Assembly (NCBI GenBank): GCA_045399315.1
Contig: DAYVGO010000012.1
Location: 1-64,000, forward strand
Source of the DNA: Arsenophonus sp045399315
GTDB taxonomy: Bacteria; Pseudomonadota; Gammaproteobacteria; Enterobacterales; Enterobacteriaceae
Length of the DNA: 64,000 bases
Reading direction: 5' to 3'
In this document: positions 20,963 through 28,945 of the stretch, in pieces
How positions within the stretch are numbered: position 1 is the first letter of the stretch
How the letters are laid out: every line of letters begins with the position of its first letter
Translations under genes and position numbers: made by a program
Notes under the pieces: model-generated
The model's input: the letters and a program-made list of their open reading frames with translations, nothing else
Told to the model about the DNA's origin: nothing
Database searches by the model: none

Positions 20963-20989
20963 AACACTGCTACATAATGTAGCAGTGTT
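20963..20989. terminator. Stem-loop between valS and rraB, probable bidirectional terminator
   Basis: A perfect 12-bp stem AACACTGCTACA/TGTAGCAGTGTT with a 3-base loop, 7 bases after the valS stop and between convergent genes. The T-tract on the plus strand is poor (GTTGTTAA), so termination may be weak or the hairpin may mainly protect the mRNA 3' end. Confidence 0.6.
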
Positions 20990-21087
20990 GTTAACTAGCT
21001 AAGCTTATCTTTAGTCATCGCTACTAAGCTTAATATTTATCATCAGATAGTATTTAACCAATGTTGTTTCCATTGTAACCGTTCATT

Positions 21088-21672
21088 CTAGTGTAACGCC
21101 TTTGGTTCAACTTTCTTTTCTTTCGCATCATCATAATTAGGATCTTCAAAGAAAGTACCCCAACCATCATAGTTAATGCCAATTTTTTCAGTCAACATCA
21201 TTAATTGTACGACTTGTTTATCAATTAATTCTGCATTAAGGGCACTATCTCTATAGACATCACAACACATCAATACTGTACCATCTTCAATTTCCAATTC
21301 TTCGGCATCATGCACTTCATAACCCAATTTGAAAGCAACTATCGCCGCTTTTTCCAATAATTTAAAGTCTTTTGCTGAAAAGTGATGTTCTATTTCATAT
21401 AGAGCATCAGGATCACTGCCATCTTCCAATAACTCTTCAATAATTGCGCGCGTTTCTGTTCTCTGTTCAGCTAAGGCTTGTTTATCTAACAACAAATTTT
21501 CCGGTAAAATTTGCTGCTCTGATAATGCTTTTTTAAACGACTTCAACTCTTCAGCTGAAAGGTAATGCTCTATTTCATAAAACACATTAGGCTCATTGCT
21601 ATCGGTCACTACATTTTCAATATCCAAATGGGTTTCTTTCTGCTGCTCTCCTAATACTTTTTTATTAACCAT
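21088..21672 (-). CDS. rraB: Regulator of RNase E activity B, with duplicated N-terminal segment
   Basis: RraB binds RNase E and alters degradosome composition. Residues 61-194 align with the whole E. coli protein (138 aa): LAEQRTETRAIIEELLEDGS, IEHHFSAKDFKLLEKAA, GYEVHDAEELEIEDG, then YDGWGTFFEDPN. Residues 1-60 are extra and form a second, diverged copy of the same N-terminal unit (LGEQQKETHLDIENVV, YEIEHYLSAEELKSFKKAL). The two copies are offset by exactly 60 residues, with about 19 of 44 positions identical by my count. The frame is open throughout. Convergent with valS. Confidence 0.92.
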   Translation of the reverse strand: MVNKKVLGEQQKETHLDIENVVTDSNEPNVFYEIEHYLSAEELKSFKKALSEQQILPENLLLDKQALAEQRTETRAIIEELLEDGSDPDALYEIEHHFSAKDFKLLEKAAIVAFKLGYEVHDAEELEIEDGTVLMCCDVYRDSALNAELIDKQVVQLMMLTEKIGINYDGWGTFFEDPNYDDAKEKKVEPKALH

Positions 21673-21742
21673 GTCGAGCTCCCTTAGTATTAATATGACA
21701 ATAACTTTTGCATTCTCCCATAGCCAACGAAGGAGAGCTACT

Positions 21743-21868
21743 ATGACAACAAAGAAATTTATGTTTAGTTTGATTTCGATTTTTTATGATCATGGTTTGA
21801 ATATAAATTCAATATCAAAAAATATAAAGAATGAAAGTATTCTGTTTGAAAAAAGTGATTTGTTTTAA
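21743..21868 (+). CDS. Short open frame with a good ribosome-binding site, unknown
   Basis: A 41-codon frame starting MTTKKFMFSLISIFYDHG with a strong SD (AAGGAGAG) 6 bases upstream. It lies in the 480-base space between the rraB start and the pyrBI promoter, where E. coli has argI nearby. I recognise no family. The body is Asn/Ile/Lys/Ser-rich, as random AT-rich DNA would also give, so the SD is the only real support. It may be a gene remnant. Confidence 0.25.
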   Translation: MTTKKFMFSLISIFYDHGLNINSISKNIKNESILFEKSDLF

Positions 21869-22100
21869 CATCAATAGTAATTGATTAATTAATAAAATTG
21901 ATTATTTATTGACATATAACAAAATAGCCTAGCAATCAAGCTAATTACTAACGGTTAATATGGTATTAATTCTACTAAGATACGCTTCCATCCTATTTTT
22001 AACAAAAACTATTTTGCTTAAGCTGCTATAAAAATTTTTTTAACTGAATGCAATCCATTTAGTTTTTAATAAATTTTATCGATTATTTTTAGCTAATCAC

Positions 22101-22128
22101 TTGCTATACTGATAAAATGGTGTATAAT
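22101..22128 (+). promoter_or_regulatory. Sigma-70 promoter of the pyrLBI operon
   Basis: TTGCTA (22101-22106) and TATAAT (22123-22128) are separated by 16 bases and sit about 25 bases before the pyrL leader ORF. The -10 is a perfect consensus. Transcription would start near 22135 and pass through the leader and attenuator. Confidence 0.8.
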
Positions 22129-22153
22129 GCGCCAGAATTTTGCGGGAGAGAAA

Positions 22154-22351
22154 ATGCTTGTTCAATGTTTAAAAGAATCAAAAGATGCATTACTGCCAAT
22201 AGGCTGTTTAGTTATTGCTTTTCCTCCTCTACTAAACCTATTTATTCAAGCCCCTCATAGAGGGGCTTTTTTTGTCACACTAATGTTCAGATATGGCACA
22301 AAGAAAGGAGAGACAACACGATGGTTAATCCGTTGTATCTTCGAGACATAA
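22154..22351 (+). CDS. pyrL: pyrBI operon leader peptide
   Basis: A 65-codon leader starting MLVQCLKESKDALLP with SD GGGAGAG. QAPHRGAFF matches E. coli PyrL NRGAFF, encoded across the attenuator hairpin as in the classical UTP-sensing mechanism. When UTP is low, polymerase pauses in the U-rich tract before the hairpin, the leader ribosome catches up and prevents terminator formation. Here the leader is longer than the 44-residue E. coli peptide and runs 31 bases into pyrB (different frame), stopping at 22349-22351. Confidence 0.75.
   Translation: MLVQCLKESKDALLPIGCLVIAFPPLLNLFIQAPHRGAFFVTLMFRYGTKKGETTRWLIRCIFET
22248..22273 (+). terminator. pyrBI attenuator (intrinsic terminator inside pyrL)
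   Basis: Stem AAGCCCCT/AGGGGCTT (22248-22255 with 22261-22268), loop CATAG, followed by an unbroken T-run to 22273. It lies 48 bases before the pyrB start and inside the translated pyrL leader. Upstream, a pyrimidine-rich stretch (TTATTGCTTTTCCTCCTCT) can serve as the UTP-sensitive pause site. Confidence 0.92.
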
Positions 22352-23256
22352 TCTCGATTAATGATTTAAAGCGTGAAGATCTGCTAGTGGTACTTACAGT
22401 TGCTTCATCACTTAAACAACATCCGCAACCTAATTTACTAAAACACAAAGTGATTGCCAGTTGTTTTTTTGAAGCTTCTACCCGTACGCGTCTTTCTTTC
22501 GAAACTGCTATTCAACGTTTAGGTGCTTCTGTTGTTGGTTTTTCCGATAGCAGTAATACTTCGTTAGGTAAAAAAGGCGAAACGCTAGCAGATACCATAT
22601 CTGTTATCAGTCAATATGTCGATGCCATTGTTGTACGCCATCCACAAGAAGGCGCATCCCGTTTAGCGGCCGAGTTTGCCGGAAAAATCCCAGTGATCAA
22701 TGCAGGTGATGGCGCAAATCAACATCCTACCCAGACACTGCTCGATCTGTTCACTATTCAGGAAAGCCAAGGCAGCTTGGATAATTTACATATCGCGATG
22801 GTCGGTGACTTGAAATATGGTCGAACCGTTCATTCATTAACCCAAGCTTTATCGAAATTTGACAATAACCATTTCTATTTTATTGCGCCTGAAACCTTAG
22901 CCATGCCTGCCCACATTCTACATTTATTAAAAGAAAAAGGGATAACCTATAGTTTACATGACAGTATGGAAGCGATTTTGCCAAAACTTGATATTCTCTA
23001 TATAACTCGAGTACAAAAAGAGCGCTTAGATCCTCCGGAATATGCCAATGTTAAAGCCCAATTCATTTTAAGCAGCAACGAACTAACCGCCGCTAAACCT
23101 AGCATGAAGGTTTTACATCCGCTGCCTCGGATCGACGAAATCACCACTAATGTTGATAAAACCTCACATGCTTACTATTTTCAGCAAGCCGGTAATGGGA
23201 TTTATGCCAGACAAGCACTTTTAGCTCTGATCCTAAACAAAACTATTAATTTATAA
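22321..23256 (+). CDS. pyrB: Aspartate carbamoyltransferase catalytic chain
   Basis: Catalyses carbamoyl phosphate + aspartate to carbamoyl aspartate, the committed step of pyrimidine synthesis. The 311-residue product carries the carbamoyl-phosphate motif ASTRTRLSFE, HPTQTLLDLFTIQE, and LHPLPRIDEI. The ATG at 22321 follows AAAGGAGAG. pyrI starts 11 bases downstream, giving the usual c6r6 holoenzyme operon under attenuator control. Confidence 0.97.
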   Translation: MVNPLYLRDIISINDLKREDLLVVLTVASSLKQHPQPNLLKHKVIASCFFEASTRTRLSFETAIQRLGASVVGFSDSSNTSLGKKGETLADTISVISQYVDAIVVRHPQEGASRLAAEFAGKIPVINAGDGANQHPTQTLLDLFTIQESQGSLDNLHIAMVGDLKYGRTVHSLTQALSKFDNNHFYFIAPETLAMPAHILHLLKEKGITYSLHDSMEAILPKLDILYITRVQKERLDPPEYANVKAQFILSSNELTAAKPSMKVLHPLPRIDEITTNVDKTSHAYYFQQAGNGIYARQALLALILNKTINL

Positions 23257-23267
23257 GGCAACTAATT

Positions 23268-23732
23268 ATGACAAATGACCACAAATTACAGGTGGAAGCA
23301 ATTAGCTGCGGCACTGTTATCGACCATATTCCTGCCCAAATGGGTTTTAAATTGCTTTCTCTCTTTAAATTAACGCAAACTGATCAACGTATTACAATAG
23401 GTTTAAATCTACCTTCTAATCACCTAGGTAAGAAAGATCTGATTAAAATTGAAAATACCTTTCTCACCCCTGAGCAAGCAAACAAACTCGCTATGTATGC
23501 TCCCCATGCCACAGTTAACTGTATTAAAGACTATAAAATAGAAAAAAAACTGTCAATTACTCTGCCTGAACAAATTGATGGGGTATTGATCTGCCCTAAC
23601 AGTAATTGCATTAGTCATAATGAACCGGTAAGTAGTGGTTTTAGTGTTAAACAGCGACAGAATGAAGTCATTCTGACATGCAAATACTGTGAAAAAACCT
23701 TTGATCGACATGTGGTAATTAATAATATGTAA
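23268..23732 (+). CDS. pyrI: Aspartate carbamoyltransferase regulatory chain
   Basis: Binds CTP/UTP (inhibitors) or ATP (activator) and contacts PyrB through a zinc domain. 154 residues, matching the family (153). The four zinc cysteines are present: C-x4-C in LICPNSNC and C-x2-C in LTCKYCEK. The N-terminal allosteric domain begins KLQVEAISCGTVIDHIPAQ. Co-transcribed with pyrB. Confidence 0.97.
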   Translation: MTNDHKLQVEAISCGTVIDHIPAQMGFKLLSLFKLTQTDQRITIGLNLPSNHLGKKDLIKIENTFLTPEQANKLAMYAPHATVNCIKDYKIEKKLSITLPEQIDGVLICPNSNCISHNEPVSSGFSVKQRQNEVILTCKYCEKTFDRHVVINNM

Positions 23733-23826
23733 TGCAGTATTATATAAATCAGCTACTAATGTTTGCCATTAGCATAGTGGTAAAAAATTAATTATTAACT
23801 TTAAGACTCAAGGTAAAGAACAACTT

Positions 23827-24213
23827 ATGTCATACGAAATTAACACTGAAGATGCCCCAACAGCTATCGGCCCTTATGTGCAAGGTGTTGACCTTGGCAA
23901 TATGGTTATTACATCAGGTCAAATTCCGGTCAATCCTAAAACCGGTGCAATAGCCGAAGACATTATTACGCAAACGACACAATCACTAGAAAATATTCAA
24001 GCTATTGTGGAGAAAGCTGGCCTCAATGTGGCTAATATTGTTAAAACTACCGTTTTTGTTAAAGATCTAAATGATTTTGCTAGCGTAAATGCCACCTATG
24101 AAACTTTTTTTAACAAACATAATGCACCTTATCCTGCTCGTTCCTGTGTCGAGGTTACTCGCTTACCAAAAGATGTTCGCATTGAAATTGAAGCAATTGC
24201 TATCCGTAAATAG
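23827..24213 (+). CDS. ridA: 2-iminobutanoate/2-iminopropanoate deaminase RidA
   Basis: RidA hydrolyses reactive enamine/imine intermediates made by PLP enzymes such as threonine dehydratase. The 128-residue protein is of full length, with AIGPYVQGVDLGNMVITSGQ, YPARSCVEVTRLPKDVRIEI (catalytic Arg) and the final Glu. Located downstream of pyrI as yjgF is in E. coli. Intact. Confidence 0.96.
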   Translation: MSYEINTEDAPTAIGPYVQGVDLGNMVITSGQIPVNPKTGAIAEDIITQTTQSLENIQAIVEKAGLNVANIVKTTVFVKDLNDFASVNATYETFFNKHNAPYPARSCVEVTRLPKDVRIEIEAIAIRK

Positions 24214-24418
24214 ATGTCATTAGCTGGCATCTCATAACTTAATCAACCCTAGTTAGTATCAATGAATTAACTAAATCTTTATAAAAAATATTTCTATAAA
24301 GATTTTTAACCAATTAGTTACTAATGTTTGACTATTGTTAGCCACTCTTAGCTAAAAAGTAGACAACATTCCATTTCTTTGTTTTAGATCAATAAAAATT
24401 CTGCTAAATAGACACCAA

Positions 24419-24466
24419 ATACTGCATATTGTGCTTTAATATATATAATAGCACTACATATAGAAT
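24419..24466 (+). promoter_or_regulatory. Paired NrdR boxes upstream of nrdDG
   Basis: Two 16-base sites, ATACTGCATATTGTGC (24419-24434) and GCACTACATATAGAAT (24451-24466), each match the NrdR consensus ACACWATATATWGTGT at 12 of 16 positions by hand count. Their starts are 32 bases apart, three helical turns, the spacing expected for cooperative NrdR binding. A TATAAT sequence (24444-24449) lies between them, so bound repressor would cover the promoter. The genes they controlled (nrdD, nrdG) are now dead. Confidence 0.65.
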
Positions 24467-24478
24467 TTATAGGTAAGA

Positions 24479-24529
24479 TTATCGACAAATAAAGGCTTTC
24501 ACTATTAATTGGGATTAATTTGTCGATAA
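24479..24529. repeat. Perfect 12-bp inverted repeat in the nrdD 5' region
   Basis: TTATCGACAAAT (24479-24490) and ATTTGTCGATAA (24518-24529) are perfect inverted copies separated by 27 bases, ending 18 bases before the nrdD start. In RNA it would form a long stem that brings the SD (AGAGGAG) just outside its base. It could be a 5'-UTR hairpin or a two-site operator. Confidence 0.55.
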
Positions 24530-24547
24530 CAGTTAGAGGAGCCTATT

Positions 24548-26602
24548 GTGAAAACAGTAGTTATTAAGCACGATGGTTGTCAGGTGATTTTTGATAAAAA
24601 TCGGATCAAAGAAGCCGTCGTGCGCGCAGCCACTGGGATTTGCGATGAGCAATATTATACTGTTGTCGCCTCAGTTGTCGAACAACAATTAGACAACTGC
24701 CAAGCCGTTGAAAATCAACTGATGGCAAGTCAATACAAAGATCTGGCTCGAAATTACATTGAATATCGCCATGAGCGTGATATTACTAGGAGCAACATAT
24801 TCGTCTAACCACGAAATTCGTGGCTTGATTGAACAGAGTAATGTTTCGTTACTGAATGAAAATGCAAATAAAGACAGTAAAGTTATTTCAACCCAACACG
24901 ATTTATTAGCCGGAATAGTCGCTAAACATTATGCTAAACAAAATATTTTACTGCGTGATGTGGTCATAGCACATGAACGCTGTGAAATTCACTATTATGA
25001 TCTCGATTATTCGCCATTTTTCCCGATGCTTAACTGCATGCTGATCGATTTATAAAGGATGTTAACTAAAGGTTTTAAAATGGGTAATGCTGAAATTGAG
25101 CTACCGAAATCGATTTCAACAGTCACCGCTGTTACGGCACAAATTATTGCATAAGTTGCCAGCCATATTTATGGTGGTACAACCATTAATCGTATTGATG
25201 AAGTACTTGTTCCTTTTGTTCAACCTAGCTATAAAAAACACTTAAAAATTACGCAGCAACGGCACATTGCCGATCAACTGGCCTATGCCGAAAGCAGAAC
25301 AGAAAAAGAGTGTCATGACGCTTTTCAATCACTAGAATATGAAGTTAATACGCTGCATACCGCGAATGGACAAACGCCTTTTGTTACCTTTGGCTTAGGA
25401 ACATCAAAAGAAGCGCGTTTAATCCAAAAATCTATCTTACAAAATCACTTAGCTGGACTGGAAAAAATCGTAAGACCGTGATATTTCCAAAATTAGTTTT
25501 TGCTATTCGTAAAGGCATTAATCGACAGTACGGCGATCCAAACTACAACATTAAACAACTGGCACTGGAATGCGCCAGCAAACGAATGTATCCAGATATT
25601 TTTAACTACGAAGTTGCCGCAGTTTTCTCGGCGTCTATGAAGAACAAGTCCAAGCTATCCATGAAGGACGTAATAATCTCGGCGTGATCAATATTAATTT
25701 GCCACGTATCGTGATTGAGGCTAAAGGGCACCAACAAATATTTTGGCAATTACTTGATGAAAGGCTAGCTATTTCTAAAAAAGCACTGATGACTCAAATT
25801 GCCAGGCTGGAAAATGTTAAAGTGCGTTTTGCTCCAATTCTCTATATGGAAAGTGCTTGTGGAATTCGTTTTACAAGCGGAAGACAATATTGCTGAAATA
25901 TTCAAACGTGGTCGCACATCGATCTCGTTAGGTTATATTGGTCTACATGAAACAATTAATGCCCTTTATGGCACGCAAAAACATATTTTTGATGATAAAA
26001 CCCTACGGCAAAAAGCTTATCAGATCATTCAACATCTGCGCACCGCGACTGATCGCTGGAAAGCGGAAACTGGCTATGGATTTAGTTTATATAGTACACC
26101 TAGTGAGAGTTTATGTGACCGATTTTGTCGCTTAGATGTCGCTGAATTTGGCTTAATCGAAGGAGTTACTGACAAAGGGTATTATACCAATAGTTTTCAT
26201 CTGGATGTCGAAAAACAGGTCAATCCTTATGATAAAATTGACTTTGAAGCACCTTATCCGGCATTAGCCAATGGCGGCTTCATCTGTTACGGTGAATATC
26301 CAAACTTACAAAATAACTTAAAAGCATTAGAAGATGTCTGGAATTATAGTTATCACCATATTCCCTATTATGGCATTAATACCCCGATTGACGAATGTTA
26401 TGAATGTGGATTTACTGGTGAATTTGCCTGTACCAGTAAAGGATTTGTCTGCCCATCTTGCAACAATTATGATCCAACCCACGTTTCTGTTATTCGCCGC
26501 GTTTGTGGTTATCTTGGCAGCGATGCTAGGCCATTTAATGGCGGTAAACAAGAAGAAGTTAAGCGACGAGTTAAGCATTTGAAAAACGGACAACTTGGTT
26601 AA
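24548..26602 (+). pseudogene. nrdD: Anaerobic ribonucleoside-triphosphate reductase, multiply frameshifted
   Basis: NrdD is the glycyl-radical reductase that makes dNTPs without oxygen. The N-terminal ATP-cone (VVIKHDGCQVIFDKNRIKEA) and C-terminal glycyl-radical site (RRVCGYLGSDARPFNGGKQE) are clear, as are zinc-site cysteines (CYECGFTGEFACTS, CPSCNNYD). The frame shifts near 24,780, again between about 25,055 and 25,090 (a TAA near 25,152 lies inside the reading), near 25,470, 25,640 and 25,870. About 685 codons of homologous sequence remain against 712 in E. coli. Non-functional. Confidence 0.93.
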
Positions 26603-26606
26603 CACT

Positions 26607-27074
26607 ATGAATTATCATCAATATTACCCTGTTGATGTTGTTAACGGCCCAGGAACACGTTACACGCTATTTGTTGCAGGTTGCCTCCATCAATGCAAAA
26701 GCTGCTATAACAAAAGCACCTGGAAAATTGACTCTGGTAAACCGTTTACTCAAGCAATGAAAAATCAAATTATCTCTGATTTACAAGACCAACGAATCGT
26801 ACGTCAGGGACTGTCCCTCTCTATGGGGGTGATCCATTACATCCACAAAATGTGCCGGTGGTTTTTACAACTGATTAAGCGCGTTAAGTTGGAATGCCCA
26901 GATAAAGATATTTGGCTATGGACGGGTTATACCCTTGACGAATTAACTGATCAACAATGTGAAGTCGTTAACTATCTTAATGTATTAGTGGATGGTAAAT
27001 TTATTAAAGCGCTTTATGAACCCAATTCATTATAGCGAGGTAGTCATAATCAAGTGATCCATAAACTAGATTAA
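26607..27074 (+). pseudogene. nrdG: Anaerobic RNR activating enzyme, frame-displaced and 3'-truncated
   Basis: NrdG is the radical-SAM activase of NrdD. The radical-SAM cluster motif CLHQCKSC and start MNYHQYYPVDVVNGPGTR are intact. The SAM-binding GGDP segment is destroyed: between about 26,832 and 26,866 the open frame reads MGVIHYIHKMCRW, while the neighbouring frame encodes the expected GGDPLHPQNVP, so two compensating shifts flank it. A TAG at 27033-27035 replaces the Trp of the family tail; the original end (RGSHNQVIHKLD) runs to 27074. Starts 4 bases after nrdD. Confidence 0.88.
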
Positions 27075-27511
27075 ATTTCACGATGCCAAACAAGTTTTGT
27101 GCCAAATCCTAGCCTATTATTGACCATTTTGATCTGTTGCAAAGACAATTGCCAGATAGGTATATTCGCCGCCATGGCGAATGGAAATCGCCGACTATAC
27201 TCTTGCCTGGCTTGCTTTTCTTTTTGGCCGGTTAGCGAACTTACTTTACCAATAAACTGTATCCCTTGTATTTTGGCAACTGTTTTGCTTTGGCTACAAA
27301 CAGTCCCGGCCACAATCGGGTTGTTAAGTATCAATTCTGCATGCCGAGTACTCGTTTCGGTTAGAAAATATAACGACATCTTTTGAGCTTTAAAGGTATA
27401 AAAACAGATGGCAGACCAAGTATCTGACTGAAAAGAGGTAAATAGCGAAAAAACATGCTGACGAGAAAAATATTGTTGAATCATAGCCAATGATGGTTGC
27501 TCAGCAAACAT
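27071..27511 (-). CDS. yhbP: YhbP, pyridoxamine-phosphate-oxidase-like flavin-binding fold protein
   Basis: The 146-residue product is of family length (UPF0306/YhbP), with the split-barrel pattern SLFTSFQSDTWSAICFYTF, SLYFLTETSTRHAELI, and the C-terminal NRLGFGTKLVW. The biochemical function is unknown. No lesion is visible. It ends convergently on the ancestral nrdG 3' end (4-base overlap) and marks the start of the yhbP-Q-S-T-U-V neighbourhood known from E. coli. Confidence 0.88.
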   Translation of the reverse strand: MFAEQPSLAMIQQYFSRQHVFSLFTSFQSDTWSAICFYTFKAQKMSLYFLTETSTRHAELILNNPIVAGTVCSQSKTVAKIQGIQFIGKVSSLTGQKEKQARQEYSRRFPFAMAANIPIWQLSLQQIKMVNNRLGFGTKLVWHREI

Positions 27512-27536
27512 AGTAAATCACATATCTCCTTATGTT

Positions 27537-27572
27537 AAAAGCACGCTGAAAAATTATTTTCAGCGTGCTTTT
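27537..27572 (-). terminator. Intrinsic terminator upstream of yhbP, downstream of the DUF1471 gene
   Basis: A perfect 16-bp stem, AAAAGCACGCTGAAAA/TTTTCAGCGTGCTTTT with loop ATTA. A/T flanks on both sides allow termination in either direction. Most likely it ends the minus-strand DUF1471-type gene 45 bases away. Confidence 0.85.
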
Positions 27573-27616
27573 AACAAAAATCTAAGCTGCAATCATCCAA
27601 TAATTTATATTACCAA

Positions 27617-27909
27617 TTATCTATAAACTGGAGCAGTCGCTGGACTATTACCACAGATTCTGGCATTAGCTTGTACTTTATTTTGCGTATAGGCTAAAAA
27701 GGTAACATAATAGCTAGTTGCCCCTCTTTTAGTCACCTCTTCAGCTAACTGCTGAACAACGCTAGTAGGTGTTTCCCCCGTAACTATCAAGACAATTCCG
27801 GTTGGCTGTTGAGCAGGAAATTCTATTATTTCTTTAGCCTGATCTGCCATTGCACGAATGATAATGCACCTAAAACGAAAATTAAAGCAGCTGGTAGTTT
27901 TTTCATCAT
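27617..27909 (-). pseudogene. Small secreted DUF1471 (YhcN/BhsA)-type protein, frameshift in signal peptide
   Basis: An SD (AAGGAG) precedes ATG 27909 and the signal start MMKKLPAALIFVLGALSF. One base then appears to be missing near 27852, and the mature part MADQAKEIIEFPAQQ, GIVLIVTGETPTSV, RGATSYYVTF follows in another frame to 27617. DUF1471 proteins are small periplasmic stress proteins with the pattern P-x-G-x-V followed by a G-A-x-x-Y motif, which fits. With the shift no exported protein would be made. Confidence 0.55.
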
Positions 27910-28173
27910 AAACTCCTTAATTGATTATTGTCATTCAGAAATATTATTGTTTATTCCTGTGATATAGACCATAATATAGGCACTATTTTAAATTTTGGAT
28001 TAGTTTTTGTTGCTGTCTTTCAAAAAATGAATAACATTATAAAATAATGCATTGAACTTTGTTAGAATATAGTTTAAACGCCTGATAGAACTCATTATCA
28101 CGACAAAAATGGCTAGAAAATGACTTATTTTTTCTATCAAATTAACCAAAAAATTAATTTAATCAAACCAATT

Positions 28174-28496
28174 ATGACTAAAAACCATTGGCTAATTTAT
28201 CTGATAAGAGATAAACAAAATGCGCTATATACTGGCATCACAACAGATATATCCCGCCGCTTGCAACAACATCACTCAGGCAAAGGCGCAAAAGCTTTAA
28301 AGGGAAAACAGCCTCTTTCAGTAGTATATCAATGCCAACTAACCAGTCATTCCGATACTTTATCGTTCGAATATCAAATAAAACAATTAACCAAAGCACA
28401 AAAAAACAATTAGTCGCAGACCAACCTTTAGATCTAGTGGATTACCTTACTAAATTAACTGTTATCAAAATGAGACGAAAAATTAACTCGTCCTGA
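28174..28496 (+). pseudogene. yhbQ: GIY-YIG domain protein YhbQ, frameshifted in a poly-A tract
   Basis: YhbQ is a stand-alone GIY-YIG nuclease-fold protein. ATG 28174 begins MTKNHWLIYLIRD, and the core LYTGITTDISRRLQQHHSG and KGAKALKGKQPLSVVYQC are conserved. A run of seven A at 28400-28406 causes a stop at 28411-28413; one more A would restore KAQKKQLVADQPLDLVDYL to a stop at 28494-28496. The truncated 80-residue product still holds the whole GIY-YIG core, and slippage on the A-run could restore the rest, so this may be only partly dead. Its 3' end overlaps yhbS. Confidence 0.75.
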
Positions 28497-28945
28497 ATAA
28501 TCGGCTAAGTTACCATTATCTAACGCATAAACTTGAAAATACACCTCCATTCCAGTCCATGCGGCTTAGCGAGCATAAAGCCAAAACGGTTATAATAATT
28601 TGTATCACCAAGAACCACCACCGCTTTATAACCAAATTCATTTAAACTATCTAACCCATCATACACCAATTTGGTGCCAATTCCCTGTCGTTGGTAAGCA
28701 CTATCAACGGCCATTAGAGCTAACCCTACCCATTGACATTCCTTATCACCATTAACATCTACTAGGGTAAAGCCGATATAATCAATAATGTTTCCTTTAT
28801 CATCGGTAGCTACCATTCCTAATACCAATAAACCATCCTCATGCAATTTTCATACCAGATTAGCCTCTGCACTGGTGGAAAAAGTTTGACGCAACAATTG
28901 ATCAATTCCTAGCGCATCGACAGGAATTTCAATTCGAATTAGCAT
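28455..28945 (-). pseudogene. yhbS: GNAT acetyltransferase YhbS, nonsense and frameshift
   Basis: ATG 28945 begins MLIRIEIPVDALGIDQLLRQ. A TGA near 28,848 interrupts before KLHEDGLLVLGMVATDD. The acetyl-CoA loop is readable as YQRQGIGTKLVYDGLDSLNE (R/Q-x-x-G-x-G/A). Near 28,540 the frame changes and the tail YFQVYALDNGNLADYSG runs to 28455, beyond the present stop at 28520. At least two lesions. It overlaps the yhbQ 3' end by 42 bases in convergent orientation and ubiT by 7 bases. Confidence 0.85.
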
